DNA of 16,859 nt from Acidaminobacter sp. (GCA_009881125.1 WXFH01000159.1:1-16859), one strand, 5' to 3'; shown: positions 8,125 through 14,884, counted from the first letter of the stretch. Notes: generated from the letters alone by a model not told the origin. Numbers and translations are program-made.

Positions 8125-9129
8125 ATGAGAAAACGTCTCTTGGGCAAGACAGGACTGATGGTCAGCGAGGTAGGCTTTGGCGGCATACCCATCCAGCGCG
8201 TCGACGCGCCAGCTGTCAAAACCATTCTGATGGAATGTTTGCGGCGTGAAGTTACCTTCATTGATACTGCAAGAGGCTATACGACCAGCGAAGAAATGAT
8301 TGGTGCAGCCATAGATGGCCACCGCGACAGTTTCGTCCTCGCTTCCAAGACCATGGCGAAGAGCTATGAGGATATGAAACGCGACATTGGCATCAGCCTG
8401 ATCAACTTGAGAACGAATCATATTGAGTTATACCAGTCACACTTTGTCCGAAATCAGGAGGCCTATGACGCCCTGATTCAACAAGGCGGCTACGAAGCCA
8501 TGCTGGAGGCCAAACGCGAAGGGCTGATCGGACACATTGGCATCACAAGTCATGACCACAAGCTCCTCGAAAAGATCATTGAGGAAGGACGTTTTGAGAC
8601 CATTCAATTCCCTTACAATCTTGTGGAGCATCAGGGTGAGCGGCTTTTCCAGCGCGCCCACGAACTTGGTATAGGCGTTATTGCCATGAAGCCGCTGGCA
8701 GGGGGGGCCATCTCCAATGGTCCTCTCAGTCTTAAATACATTTTGAATAACCCCCACATTTCTGTGGCGATCCCTGGCATGGACAGCCCGCAGCAAGTCT
8801 CAGAGAATGCAGTCATGGGCAGCGCGGATCTCAACTACACTGAAGAAGACCTGAGGAACATGGAGATCGTACGCCAGGAAATGGGCGAGCATTTTTGCCG
8901 GCGCTGCGGATACTGTCTCCCGTGCCCTCAAGGGCTTGACATTCCGACTTTGTTCCTCATGGAGGGTTATCTGAAGCGTTATGGCCTCAAGGCCTGGGCA
9001 GAAGAGCGGTATGGCTCCATGGCTTTCAAAGCTGCGGATTGTGTTGAATGCGGTATTTGTGAGACGCGGTGCCCTTATGACTTGCCTATTCGCAATATGC
9101 TCAAGAAAGTGGATGAGAGTTTTAGATAG
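8125..9129 (+). CDS. Aldo/keto reductase with C-terminal ferredoxin-like 4Fe-4S domain
   Basis: A 334-residue NAD(P)H-type aldo/keto reductase with an Fe-S tail. The TIM-barrel part (MRKRLLGKTGLMVSEVGFGG onward) shows the full catalytic tetrad: D47 and Y52 in IDTARGY, K75 in ASK and H106 in LYQSHF. The tail carries eight cysteines in two clusters: CRRCGYCLPCP (C258, C261, C264, C267) and CVECGICETRCP (C306, C309, C312, C316), which could bind one or two [4Fe-4S] clusters. Such fusions are common in anaerobes and may couple carbonyl reduction to ferredoxin electrons; substrate unknown. The start at 8125 is chosen because AAGGAG (8111-8116) sits eight bases before it and MRKRLLG is the usual family start; the reading frame stays open upstream to about 8062, but that part is not family-like. 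The glycerate kinase gene follows almost immediately. Confidence 0.92.
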   Translation: MRKRLLGKTGLMVSEVGFGGIPIQRVDAPAVKTILMECLRREVTFIDTARGYTTSEEMIGAAIDGHRDSFVLASKTMAKSYEDMKRDIGISLINLRTNHIELYQSHFVRNQEAYDALIQQGGYEAMLEAKREGLIGHIGITSHDHKLLEKIIEEGRFETIQFPYNLVEHQGERLFQRAHELGIGVIAMKPLAGGAISNGPLSLKYILNNPHISVAIPGMDSPQQVSENAVMGSADLNYTEEDLRNMEIVRQEMGEHFCRRCGYCLPCPQGLDIPTLFLMEGYLKRYGLKAWAEERYGSMAFKAADCVECGICETRCPYDLPIRNMLKKVDESFR

Positions 9130-9130
9130 G

Positions 9131-9136
9131 CAGGTG
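9131..9136 (+). promoter_or_regulatory. Ribosome binding site favouring a TTG start for glycerate kinase
   Basis: CAGGTG lies six bases before the TTG at 9143, directly after the reductase stop (9127-9129). The GTG at 9134 overlaps the site itself. The alternative ATG at 9113 has no comparable upstream site. Confidence 0.45.
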
Positions 9137-9142
9137 TTGGAA

Positions 9143-10414
9143 TTGAACCCGCTAAGGCAGGACGCACATAAAATAATCGAAGTGTCTATTGAGGCCGTTT
9201 TGCCGGATGCCGCAGTTAAATCCGCGTTGAAAGATAAAGACTTCAGCAAAGCCGTTACGGTCATAGCCATTGGGAAAGCTGCCTGGAGAATGGCTCAGGC
9301 GTCATGTTCAGTTCTGGGTGATCAGATTCGACAAGGATTGATCGTCACTAAGTACGGTCACTCTCAGGGTGCCTTGCCAAATTTCGAGATCGTCGAAGCC
9401 GGTCATCCAATTCCGGATGAAAATTCAGTTTTGGGCGCAGTAAAAGCGATTGAAATGGTCTCGATTACTGACCCCAAAGAGGATTTAATCTTATTTTTAG
9501 TCTCCGGTGGGGGATCCGCGTTGTTCGAATTGCCTCAGCCAGGCTTGAATCTCAGAGAGATTATGGCTATTACAGATCAGCTCTTATCACGAGGCGCGAA
9601 CATCTCTGAGATGAATACAGTCCGTAAGCATCTGTCCAGAGTCAAGGGCGGCAGGTTTGCAGAGGCTTGTGGCCAAACGGAACTTTTTGCGGTTGTTCTG
9701 TCAGATGTCATTGGTGATCCACTGGAGGTCATCGCGTCAGGGCCTGCATTTGCGGATTCTTCTACATCGGCAGAGGCTTTTAACGTACTCGATAAATTTA
9801 ATATTACCTATAGTGATCAGGTTAAAGCCGCAATAGACAGGGAGACGCCCAAATCACTCCCTTTCAGCGAAAGCATCATAACCGGAAGTGTCGCAAAGTT
9901 TTGCGATGCCGCTGCTGCAGCCTGCGAAGCATTGGGTTATCTTCCGATAATACTTTCAACAGAGATGACAGGTGAGGCTTCAGAGCTAGGTCAAACGTTG
10001 GCGTCATTAGCCCGGGAGGCCCTGCTTGGCAAGGGAAGTCCTTATAAGCTGCGTCCGCCATGCGCGATCATCTTGGGTGGTGAAACGGTCGTTCACCTCA
10101 GGGGAAAAGGCAAAGGCGGCCGTAATCAGGAAACTGCATTAGCAGCTGCTTTTGGCATTCAGGACTTGGATCACGTCGTGATCTTCTCAGTGGGCTCTGA
10201 TGGGACAGATGGTCCTACAGATGCTGCCGGCGGTATAGTCGATGGTCACACCCTGGATCGGATTCGAAGTGCGGGTCTTAATCCCTGTGAACTTCTCGCT
10301 GAAAACGATTCCTACCACGCCCTTCAGGTCAGTGGAGATTTGATTATGACCGGTCCAACCGGAACCAACGTCAACGATTTGATGGTGGTTTTAATTGGGG
10401 AAGGCAATAAATGA
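9143..10414 (+). CDS. Glycerate 2-kinase (MOFRL family)
   Basis: A 423-residue class II glycerate kinase (GckA/TtuD-like), which phosphorylates D-glycerate, normally to 2-phosphoglycerate, feeding lower glycolysis. Visible family motifs: SGGGSAL (about 121-128), EMNTVRKHLSRVKGGRFA, VVLSDVIGDPLEVIASGP, GGETVVHLRGKGKGGRNQE (the glycine/arginine-rich loop that names the MOFRL domain), SVGSDGTDGPTDAAGG and TGPTGTNVNDL at the C-terminus. I prefer the TTG at 9143 because MNPLRQDA matches typical family N-termini and CAGGTG at 9131-9136 lies six bases upstream. An in-frame ATG at 9113, inside the end of the reductase gene, would add ten residues and overlap by 17 bases. The close linkage to the reductase suggests coupled expression. 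The gene is followed by a clear terminator. Confidence 0.93.
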   Translation: MNPLRQDAHKIIEVSIEAVLPDAAVKSALKDKDFSKAVTVIAIGKAAWRMAQASCSVLGDQIRQGLIVTKYGHSQGALPNFEIVEAGHPIPDENSVLGAVKAIEMVSITDPKEDLILFLVSGGGSALFELPQPGLNLREIMAITDQLLSRGANISEMNTVRKHLSRVKGGRFAEACGQTELFAVVLSDVIGDPLEVIASGPAFADSSTSAEAFNVLDKFNITYSDQVKAAIDRETPKSLPFSESIITGSVAKFCDAAAAACEALGYLPIILSTEMTGEASELGQTLASLAREALLGKGSPYKLRPPCAIILGGETVVHLRGKGKGGRNQETALAAAFGIQDLDHVVIFSVGSDGTDGPTDAAGGIVDGHTLDRIRSAGLNPCELLAENDSYHALQVSGDLIMTGPTGTNVNDLMVVLIGEGNK

Positions 10415-10438
10415 TTCAGATTCCAAAGTGGTATATTG

Positions 10439-10476
10439 AAAAGACGTCCAGTTCCAGATGCGAATGGACGTCTTTT
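10439..10476 (+). terminator. Intrinsic terminator after glycerate kinase
   Basis: A perfect 12-bp stem AAAAGACGTCCA (10439-10450) / TGGACGTCTTTT (10465-10476) with a 14-base loop, followed by a T-rich run to 10484. It closes the plus-strand housekeeping run. Confidence 0.92.
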
Positions 10477-10516
10477 TTCTTTTTGAATTCCTGAAAGAGG
10501 ACACTAAGGAAAATGT

Positions 10517-10530
10517 GTGATGTGAATCAC
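10517..10530. promoter_or_regulatory. Candidate CRP/FNR-family operator
   Basis: The inverted repeat GTGAT-GTGA-ATCAC has a five-base half site and a four-base centre. The GAT/ATC core with four-base spacing is the layout of FNR-type sites, and the outer GTG/CAC resembles CRP. Its centre is about 75 bases before the predicted start of transcription of the downstream gene, a position compatible with activation from upstream. It could be chance; no regulator gene is in view. Confidence 0.35.
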
Positions 10531-10564
10531 GGCTCGAACCACTGCCATCGGCCAACAAAAATCT

Positions 10565-10592
10565 TTGAAAGGAAGGTCGCAGGGTATCTAAT
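10565..10592 (+). promoter_or_regulatory. Sigma-A-type promoter for the toroid-protein gene
   Basis: TTGAAA at 10565-10570 (five of six) and TCTAAT at 10587-10592 (five of six), spacing 16. The predicted transcription start near 10599 lies after the in-frame start near 10513 and before the ATG at 10624, which supports the shorter gene model. Confidence 0.55.
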
Positions 10593-10611
10593 AGGCAAAC
10601 GCCATTATAGT

Positions 10612-10618
10612 GAGGTGA
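10612..10618 (+). promoter_or_regulatory. Ribosome binding site that decides the toroid-protein start
   Basis: GAGGTGA lies five bases before the ATG at 10624. The frame is open for 37 more codons upstream, but that stretch holds the promoter and has no such site. Confidence 0.75.
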
Positions 10619-10623
10619 ACCCT

Positions 10624-11565
10624 ATGGACCCATTGCTCAACTGGCTGATGTCGGGCGACGTGAGCCTGCAGTACCTGACCAGCAAATATCTCCTGCACAA
10701 GCCAGAGAATGAGCTTGCCACGCTCAGAAAAAAGATTGCTGCCGATGGTTGGGGAAAGGCCTTCCTAGGCGCCCGGAAGCCGTCAGGCCACTGGGGTCGT
10801 GATTTCTACCAGGTCAAGTGGATCAGCTCCCACTACACACTGCTGGATCTCAGACACCTTGAGATAGAGCCGACAGAACCAATTCTGGAAACCTTAAACC
10901 TGATTCTGCGAACCTGCAAATCAGCAGATGGCAGCATCAACGAATCGCATACCTTGCCATCCGGCGACCTCTGTGTGAACGGCATGTTTCTGAATTATGC
11001 TTCGTTCTTTGGAATCTCCGAGTCAGAATTGAAGTCTGTCGTCGATTTTATCCTCGACAACATCATGCCGGATGGAGGGTTTAATTGCAATTGGAAGAGG
11101 GGGGGTGCTGTTCACGGCTCCATGCATACCACAATTTCTGTGCTTGAGGGGCTTTGGGAGTTTCAGAAGGCTGGGTATGACTATCGAAAAGAAGAGATTG
11201 AACAGACAAGGAAAACCGCGGAAGGCTTCTTGCTGAAACACAACTTGTTCAAGTCGGACAAGACTGGAGAGATCATAGACAAAAGGTGGTGTAGGTTGTC
11301 CTTTCCTTCCAGGTGGCGCTACGATATTCTAAGGGCACTGGTCTATTTCGCTGATGCTGGGAGACCCTACGATCCGAGGATGGAAGAAGCACTCAGACTT
11401 CTTCAAAATAAAAGAAGAAAAGACGGCACATGGCCGGTGCAGATGAAGCACCCAGGACTAGTGCATCTGGAGATGGAGAAGATTGGCGAAGCCAGCAGGT
11501 TCAATACACTCAGAGCGCTGAGGGTGTTGATTGCTTATGGGTATAACGGGCTGAAGGAAATATAG
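10624..11565 (+). CDS. Orphan alpha-alpha toroid (squalene cyclase/prenyltransferase-like) protein
   Basis: A 313-residue cytoplasmic protein with no signal peptide or membrane segment. I do not recognise a characterised member. Its pattern is that of terpenoid-cyclase/prenyltransferase alpha-alpha barrels: recurring D-G-[GST]-[FWI] turns followed by helices, seen in PSGHWGRDFYQVKWISSHYTLLDL (about 55-78), SADGSINESH (about 100-109), PDGGFNCNWKRGGAVHGSMHTTISVLEGL (about 150-178) and RKDGTWPVQ (about 265-273). The N-terminal WLMSGDVSLQYLTSKYLL resembles the lead segment of uncharacterised Firmicutes and Actinobacteria proteins of this fold. The catalytic DxDD of squalene-hopene cyclases and the DxDD-like Mg/PPi motifs of terpene synthases are not evident, so an enzymatic role in terpene chemistry is unproven; a sugar- or peptide-modifying or binding role is equally open. 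It stands alone between its own promoter and a terminator, and converges on the SLH-CAP gene. Confidence 0.8.
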   Translation: MDPLLNWLMSGDVSLQYLTSKYLLHKPENELATLRKKIAADGWGKAFLGARKPSGHWGRDFYQVKWISSHYTLLDLRHLEIEPTEPILETLNLILRTCKSADGSINESHTLPSGDLCVNGMFLNYASFFGISESELKSVVDFILDNIMPDGGFNCNWKRGGAVHGSMHTTISVLEGLWEFQKAGYDYRKEEIEQTRKTAEGFLLKHNLFKSDKTGEIIDKRWCRLSFPSRWRYDILRALVYFADAGRPYDPRMEEALRLLQNKRRKDGTWPVQMKHPGLVHLEMEKIGEASRFNTLRALRVLIAYGYNGLKEI

Positions 11566-11588
11566 ATTTGAGACTTGAACAACAAAAA

Positions 11589-11633
11589 ATGAAGTTGGGG
11601 TCAATAGGCATAAGCCGCTGATCCCAACTTCAT
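11589..11633. terminator. Bidirectional terminator between convergent genes
   Basis: An 11-bp perfect stem ATGAAGTTGGG (11589-11599) / CCCAACTTCAT (11623-11633) with a 23-base loop. Read on the minus strand it is followed by six T (A-run 11584-11589), so it serves the SLH-CAP gene well. On the plus strand only AAAATTT follows, so it is weaker for the toroid-protein gene. Confidence 0.75.
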
Positions 11634-11654
11634 AAAATTTATACGCGTGCGCAT

Positions 11655-13154
11655 TTACCGTGGTGTTAAAAAATTCTGTGTAAAATACTGTTTATAATCG
11701 CCGCCAAAAGCCACGCCAGTTCCAAGCTGTGTATAGTTCCCAAGCAGGTTTACACGATGCCCCGGAGAATTGACCCAGCCTATGTGTGTGGTCACAGCGT
11801 TTATGTAACCTGCGGCTATGTTCTCGGAAGCCGCTGAAAAACTCAGCCCCGACGCTTTCATTCTGTCGAATGGACTTTTGCCATCCGGGTTCACATGATC
11901 GAAAAAGCCTCGCTGCAGCATATCCAGGCTGTGATTGTAAGCCACCTTTGATGCGGTGCTGTTGTAGGTGACCACTGATTTCCCTTTAGCAGCCCTAAAT
12001 ACATTAGCTAAATCAAAAGTCTGTTTTTCGTACGCCGTTCGAAGACCTGCACTTGCTGGGCCGTAAAGACTTTTTAAGGACTCCTCGGCAACAGGTGCAA
12101 TCAGTTGAAAAGCGATTACTTTTTTGCTGTCTTCCAGATCGTAATAGAAGGTGGCATACCCTGGCTGAAGCTTGTAAAGGTCGAATTCTTCACTTGTCTG
12201 AATCAGGAAGGTAAACGTGCCTTTGTCAATTTTCGTCAGGCCGGTGCCGTATTTAGTCTGAACCTCACTTCTTGTACTGCCCATTCTAAGGCCGACAGCA
12301 GACTCAAACGGTCCGTAGTGGGTGAAAAGCCCCACAACTTTGCCGGAGGAAACGCCTATCATAACGTAATCCTTATAACTTCTGTGATAGACATACCATT
12401 CAAAACCATACTCGCTGAGATCCTTGCGCACAGGCGTTCCAAGGGTCTGGGTCACTTTTTCAAGTGAATCGCCAATGCTGATGCCTGCAACCTTAAAAGT
12501 CGGGGATGAGACTGGCGGTGTCGAGATGACAATATCTCCCAGACCCAGCCGGTCGGCCAGCAGTTTTGCGGTGACGACTGAGGACTCCGCACGTGTCGCG
12601 GAACCAGCAGGTCTGAAGCTGCCATCCGTATAGCCGCTCAGCAGCTTGACTGCGTAAGCGACCAGTGTCGGCTCCTGATAACAGTCCCGGACGGCGTCCA
12701 GATCGCTGATCTTATCTGCCGCGCTGTCCAGCGTGGAGGCCGCGGGGCGCTCGTTCGATCTTAAATAGGCTGCAGAAACGATGCCTGCCATTTCTTCCCT
12801 CAGGATGGGTCTGTCGAAAGTCGAGGCTGTCAGTGATGCGAAGTCTGATGCCTGGATCAAGCCCAGGGAGCGGGCGCGCTCAATAAACGGCTGTCCCCAG
12901 TATTCTCCGGCAGAAGCAGCCCTGACATTCTCGCCCAGGGACTTAAGTGTCATGACCAAAAATTCTGATCGTGTGATGCGGGCGTCAGGTTTGAAGCTGC
13001 CATCGGGATAGCCATCCACAATGTCGTACTTTGCCAGGGTCCCGATATAATCGCGGCCCCAATGCTGGTCTGTGTCTTCAAAAGCAAAAGTGACGGGCGC
13101 CACAAGGGACACCAGTAATACCAGGGTGAGCAGCAGTCTTCCAAGTTTTCTCAT
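11655..13154 (-). CDS. Secreted S-layer-homology protein with CAP_assoc_N and CAP (YkwD-like) domains
   Basis: A 499-residue exported protein. A signal peptide (MRKLGRLLLTLVLLVSLVAPVTFA, probable cleavage after A24) leads into SLH repeats that bind secondary cell-wall polymer. The first is clear (HWGRDYIGTLAKYDIVDGYPDGSFKPDARITRSEF, about 31-65), the second degenerate (about 80-130), and the third recognisable as LLSGYTDGSFRPAGSATRAE (about 172-191). Residues about 215-365 match the CAP-associated N-terminal domain (GISIGDSLEKVTQTLGTP, YKDYVMIGVSSGKVVGLFT, then a second VGLRMGSTRSEVQTKYG repeat). The C-terminal ~120 residues are a bacterial CAP/SCP domain with its cavity residues visible: His in VAYNHSLDM, Glu in ASENIAAG, His in NSPGHRVNLL. 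CAP_assoc_N plus CAP occurs in Bacilli YkwD-like spore or surface proteins; the SLH anchor puts this one on the cell surface. The start has GAGGAAA (13164-13170) nine bases upstream. Confidence 0.92.
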   Translation of the reverse strand: MRKLGRLLLTLVLLVSLVAPVTFAFEDTDQHWGRDYIGTLAKYDIVDGYPDGSFKPDARITRSEFLVMTLKSLGENVRAASAGEYWGQPFIERARSLGLIQASDFASLTASTFDRPILREEMAGIVSAAYLRSNERPAASTLDSAADKISDLDAVRDCYQEPTLVAYAVKLLSGYTDGSFRPAGSATRAESSVVTAKLLADRLGLGDIVISTPPVSSPTFKVAGISIGDSLEKVTQTLGTPVRKDLSEYGFEWYVYHRSYKDYVMIGVSSGKVVGLFTHYGPFESAVGLRMGSTRSEVQTKYGTGLTKIDKGTFTFLIQTSEEFDLYKLQPGYATFYYDLEDSKKVIAFQLIAPVAEESLKSLYGPASAGLRTAYEKQTFDLANVFRAAKGKSVVTYNSTASKVAYNHSLDMLQRGFFDHVNPDGKSPFDRMKASGLSFSAASENIAAGYINAVTTHIGWVNSPGHRVNLLGNYTQLGTGVAFGGDYKQYFTQNFLTPR

Positions 13155-13226
13155 AGGTCAGGGTTTCCTCTTCTTATGTATGTATTGGATTGTGCTACGG
13201 GGATAGTTGTGAGCAATCCTTTTTAC

Positions 13227-13256
13227 ATGATAACATAGTTAACATAATAATGTCAC
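13227..13256 (-). promoter_or_regulatory. Sigma-A-type promoter of the SLH-CAP gene
   Basis: On the minus strand, GTGACA (13251-13256) and TATCAT (13227-13232) are each one mismatch from consensus, with spacing 18. Transcription would start near 13220, giving a ~65-base leader. Between and across the elements lie TAACATA direct repeats and the palindrome GTTAAC, possible regulator contacts. Confidence 0.55.
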
Positions 13257-13322
13257 CCCGAAATCGAGGAAATTCTCACGTGTAGAAACAAGACATGGCC
13301 GATGGTTGAAATCAAACAACGT

Positions 13323-13349
13323 GGAAGCCGGTATCTGACACAGGCTTCC
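13323..13349. terminator. Possible secondary hairpin downstream of the GerMN gene
   Basis: A 7-bp stem GGAAGCC (13323-13329) / GGCTTCC (13343-13349), 13-base loop, just beyond the main terminator of the minus-strand gene. No clean T-run follows on either strand, so it may be a backup element or no terminator at all. Confidence 0.3.
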
Positions 13350-13367
13350 TCATTGTCATTAAAAAAA

Positions 13368-13390
13368 CAACCCGCTATTCAAGCGGGTTG
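13368..13390 (-). terminator. Intrinsic terminator overlapping the GerMN gene stop codon
   Basis: A 9-bp stem CAACCCGCT (13368-13376) / AGCGGGTTG (13382-13390) with a five-base loop. On the minus strand it is followed by seven T (A-run 13361-13367). The stop codon (13375-13377) sits inside the hairpin and the last codons form its upstream arm. Confidence 0.9.
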
Positions 13391-14739
13391 ATCAATGCCT
13401 TTGGTCTTTGAATTTCTGTTAAGTTAAGTCCATTCAAACCTGTCACCGGCGCGCCGCCCAACGTATAGAGAACGCCGTCCACACCTGGGATCGAGGTCAG
13501 GGACTGGGTCATGGCGTCAAACATGAACGCAGCCAAAGCTTGGTCGCCGCCATACAGAGCGCCCTCAATGCCTAGGTCCACTTTCAAAGTGGTGCCCTCC
13601 TGGGTCGTGCTGACCACGGTGACATTCGCCGGAATAGGCGCAATCAGCGCGTCGCTGTTACCCTCCTGGGCAATGCCGCTCTTCAACAAGGCCATGACAT
13701 CCTCCAGCGGTGTGGAAAGTGTCGGATAGACTTTCACAAGACCGAGGAGCAGCCGTTCGCCCCCGGTTCTGACGCCCAGCCATGCCGTTGGTGTGTTGTC
13801 CCGTTCATAGACGGTTTCCAGGTCCATACCGTGAAGGAAGGCGCCCGTCGATTTACCATCCACAAAAAATTTGATCTTCTGGACATAATCAATATTGAAA
13901 AGCGAATACCGGATCGCATCCACGGCCATCATTGAACGTGTACTTCCCGTCGAAAATGGAGCGAGATCTGCGGATCGTGTATACATATTTGCAAGTCCTT
14001 GGGCATATTGAATATTCGGCACACGGAAGGCCGGTGCCTCGTTCAGGAGCCCAAGTCCCGCAGGCGGCGGCGCCGCCAGGGCATTCGCCGTTTTTCGCAG
14101 GACCTTGTCATTCACTGTCGCCTGGGACAGCGGGATCAAGTGCATCAGTTTATCATCCGGATAATAGGTTTGAATGGACACATAACCGTTTTGAGAGACC
14201 TGTTTCGCCGGCACATAACGCTTGCCTGCAAAGGTGGAGACCTCCGCTGAAACGGTGTTCGCGTCTGCAGCCAGATGGGTACTCGCGGTGCTGAAGTCAA
14301 GCCGGTAGTGCCCGGCTTCCAGTCCCAGTGAAGCCACATCCACTGTCAGTTCAACCTTAGTCTTGTCAATCAGCCGGTCTTCCCCGAACGGAATCTGTGC
14401 GCCTGTCAGGGTCTTCACCTGTCGGTCTTTGTCGCTCACCGTCAGCGTCATCTGATCCCGTATGGCCGCCGCCGTCTCCACCACCTCACCGGTGCCCTCG
14501 ACCAGGATCACCAGCGTCTCAGGCTGAAAAAGATAAGGTGTGCCGATGGTTATGGATGTGTCCCCGAGACCATCGGCTGCAATCTCTGGCTGTTCGTCCT
14601 CCGGTTGATTATTTTGCTCCCATTCCGTAAAACCTTCAAAGGTAAAATTGAAATCCAAAATTTTTTTGTTAACGGGCATAGTGGTCAGTGTAAAAAACAT
14701 GACGGTCAAAAGCACGAAATTAAATAGAAATTTTGACAC
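13375..14739 (-). CDS. Membrane-anchored protein with two GerMN domains
   Basis: A 454-residue protein with an N-terminal hydrophobic segment (FLFNFVLLTVMFFTLTTMPV, about 4-23) acting as signal or anchor; no lipobox cysteine is seen, unlike B. subtilis GerM. A spacer rich in E/Q/N is followed by a beta-rich region (about 60-180; TLVILVEGTGEV, KVELTVDVASLGLEAGHYRLDFST) that looks Ig-like. Two GerMN repeats follow: about 185-300 (VSIQTYYPDDKLMHLIPLSQATVN ... YVQKIKFFVDGK) and about 325-440 (GLVKVYPTLSTPLEDVMALL ... TLKVDLGIEGALYGGDQALAAFMFDAMTQSLTSIPGVDGVLYTLGG). GerMN proteins act in sporulation and germination, often in cell-wall contexts; a sporulation role is inferred. The GTG start at 14739 is supported by AAGGAGGGG (14744-14752). 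It diverges from the rRNA methyltransferase gene and lies behind a stop-codon-overlapping terminator. Confidence 0.87.
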   Translation of the reverse strand: MSKFLFNFVLLTVMFFTLTTMPVNKKILDFNFTFEGFTEWEQNNQPEDEQPEIAADGLGDTSITIGTPYLFQPETLVILVEGTGEVVETAAAIRDQMTLTVSDKDRQVKTLTGAQIPFGEDRLIDKTKVELTVDVASLGLEAGHYRLDFSTASTHLAADANTVSAEVSTFAGKRYVPAKQVSQNGYVSIQTYYPDDKLMHLIPLSQATVNDKVLRKTANALAAPPPAGLGLLNEAPAFRVPNIQYAQGLANMYTRSADLAPFSTGSTRSMMAVDAIRYSLFNIDYVQKIKFFVDGKSTGAFLHGMDLETVYERDNTPTAWLGVRTGGERLLLGLVKVYPTLSTPLEDVMALLKSGIAQEGNSDALIAPIPANVTVVSTTQEGTTLKVDLGIEGALYGGDQALAAFMFDAMTQSLTSIPGVDGVLYTLGGAPVTGLNGLNLTEIQRPKALINPLE

Positions 14740-14765
14740 GCTACCCCTCCTTACGATCGAAGTCT

Positions 14766-14793
14766 TTGAACTTGCTCTAAATTACATTATAAT
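14766..14793 (+). promoter_or_regulatory. Promoter for the rRNA methyltransferase gene (upstream copy)
   Basis: TTGAAC (14766-14771, four of six) and a perfect TATAAT (14788-14793), spacing 16. The -10 lies in the 8-base palindrome ATTATAAT (14786-14793), which also gives TATAAT on the other strand. Confidence 0.5.
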
Positions 14794-14815
14794 TCATTAT
14801 GAAGGGCTTTGCCAC
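14786..14815 (-). promoter_or_regulatory. Possible promoter for the GerMN gene
   Basis: On the minus strand TATAAT (14786-14791) is preceded 18 bases upstream by GTGGCA (14810-14815, four of six to TTGACA). It shares its -10 with the divergent promoter. A sporulation sigma factor could instead drive this gene; I see no clear sigma-E, F, G or K match. Confidence 0.35.
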
Positions 14816-14837
14816 CTATGAATGAAAGCAATAAGAT
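14809..14837 (+). promoter_or_regulatory. Second promoter for the rRNA methyltransferase gene
   Basis: TTGCCA (14809-14814, five of six) and TAAGAT (14832-14837, four of six), spacing exactly 17. Transcription would start near 14844, downstream of the in-frame start at 14822, supporting the ATG at 14885. Confidence 0.45.
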
Positions 14838-14872
14838 TCTCGGTATTATGTATACCCAAAATAAAACTAATT

Positions 14873-14878
14873 GGAGGA
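14873..14878 (+). promoter_or_regulatory. Ribosome binding site that decides the rRNA methyltransferase start
   Basis: GGAGGA six bases before the ATG at 14885. The 21 extra codons in frame upstream are promoter sequence. Confidence 0.8.
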
Positions 14879-14884
14879 ACTGCC

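Noticed and set aside
10513..10623. Upstream in-frame extension of the toroid protein by 37 residues.
   Set aside because: The stretch holds a good promoter and the internal ATG at 10624 has a strong ribosome binding site.
12105..12467. Plus-strand open frame of 120 codons opposite the SLH-CAP gene.
   Set aside because: No start signals or protein features, and the minus-strand gene has clear domains across the same bases.
13294..13307. The 12-base word TGGCCGATGGTT shared with position 8066.
   Set aside because: Shared 12-mers are expected by chance in a window of this length, and the flanks do not match.
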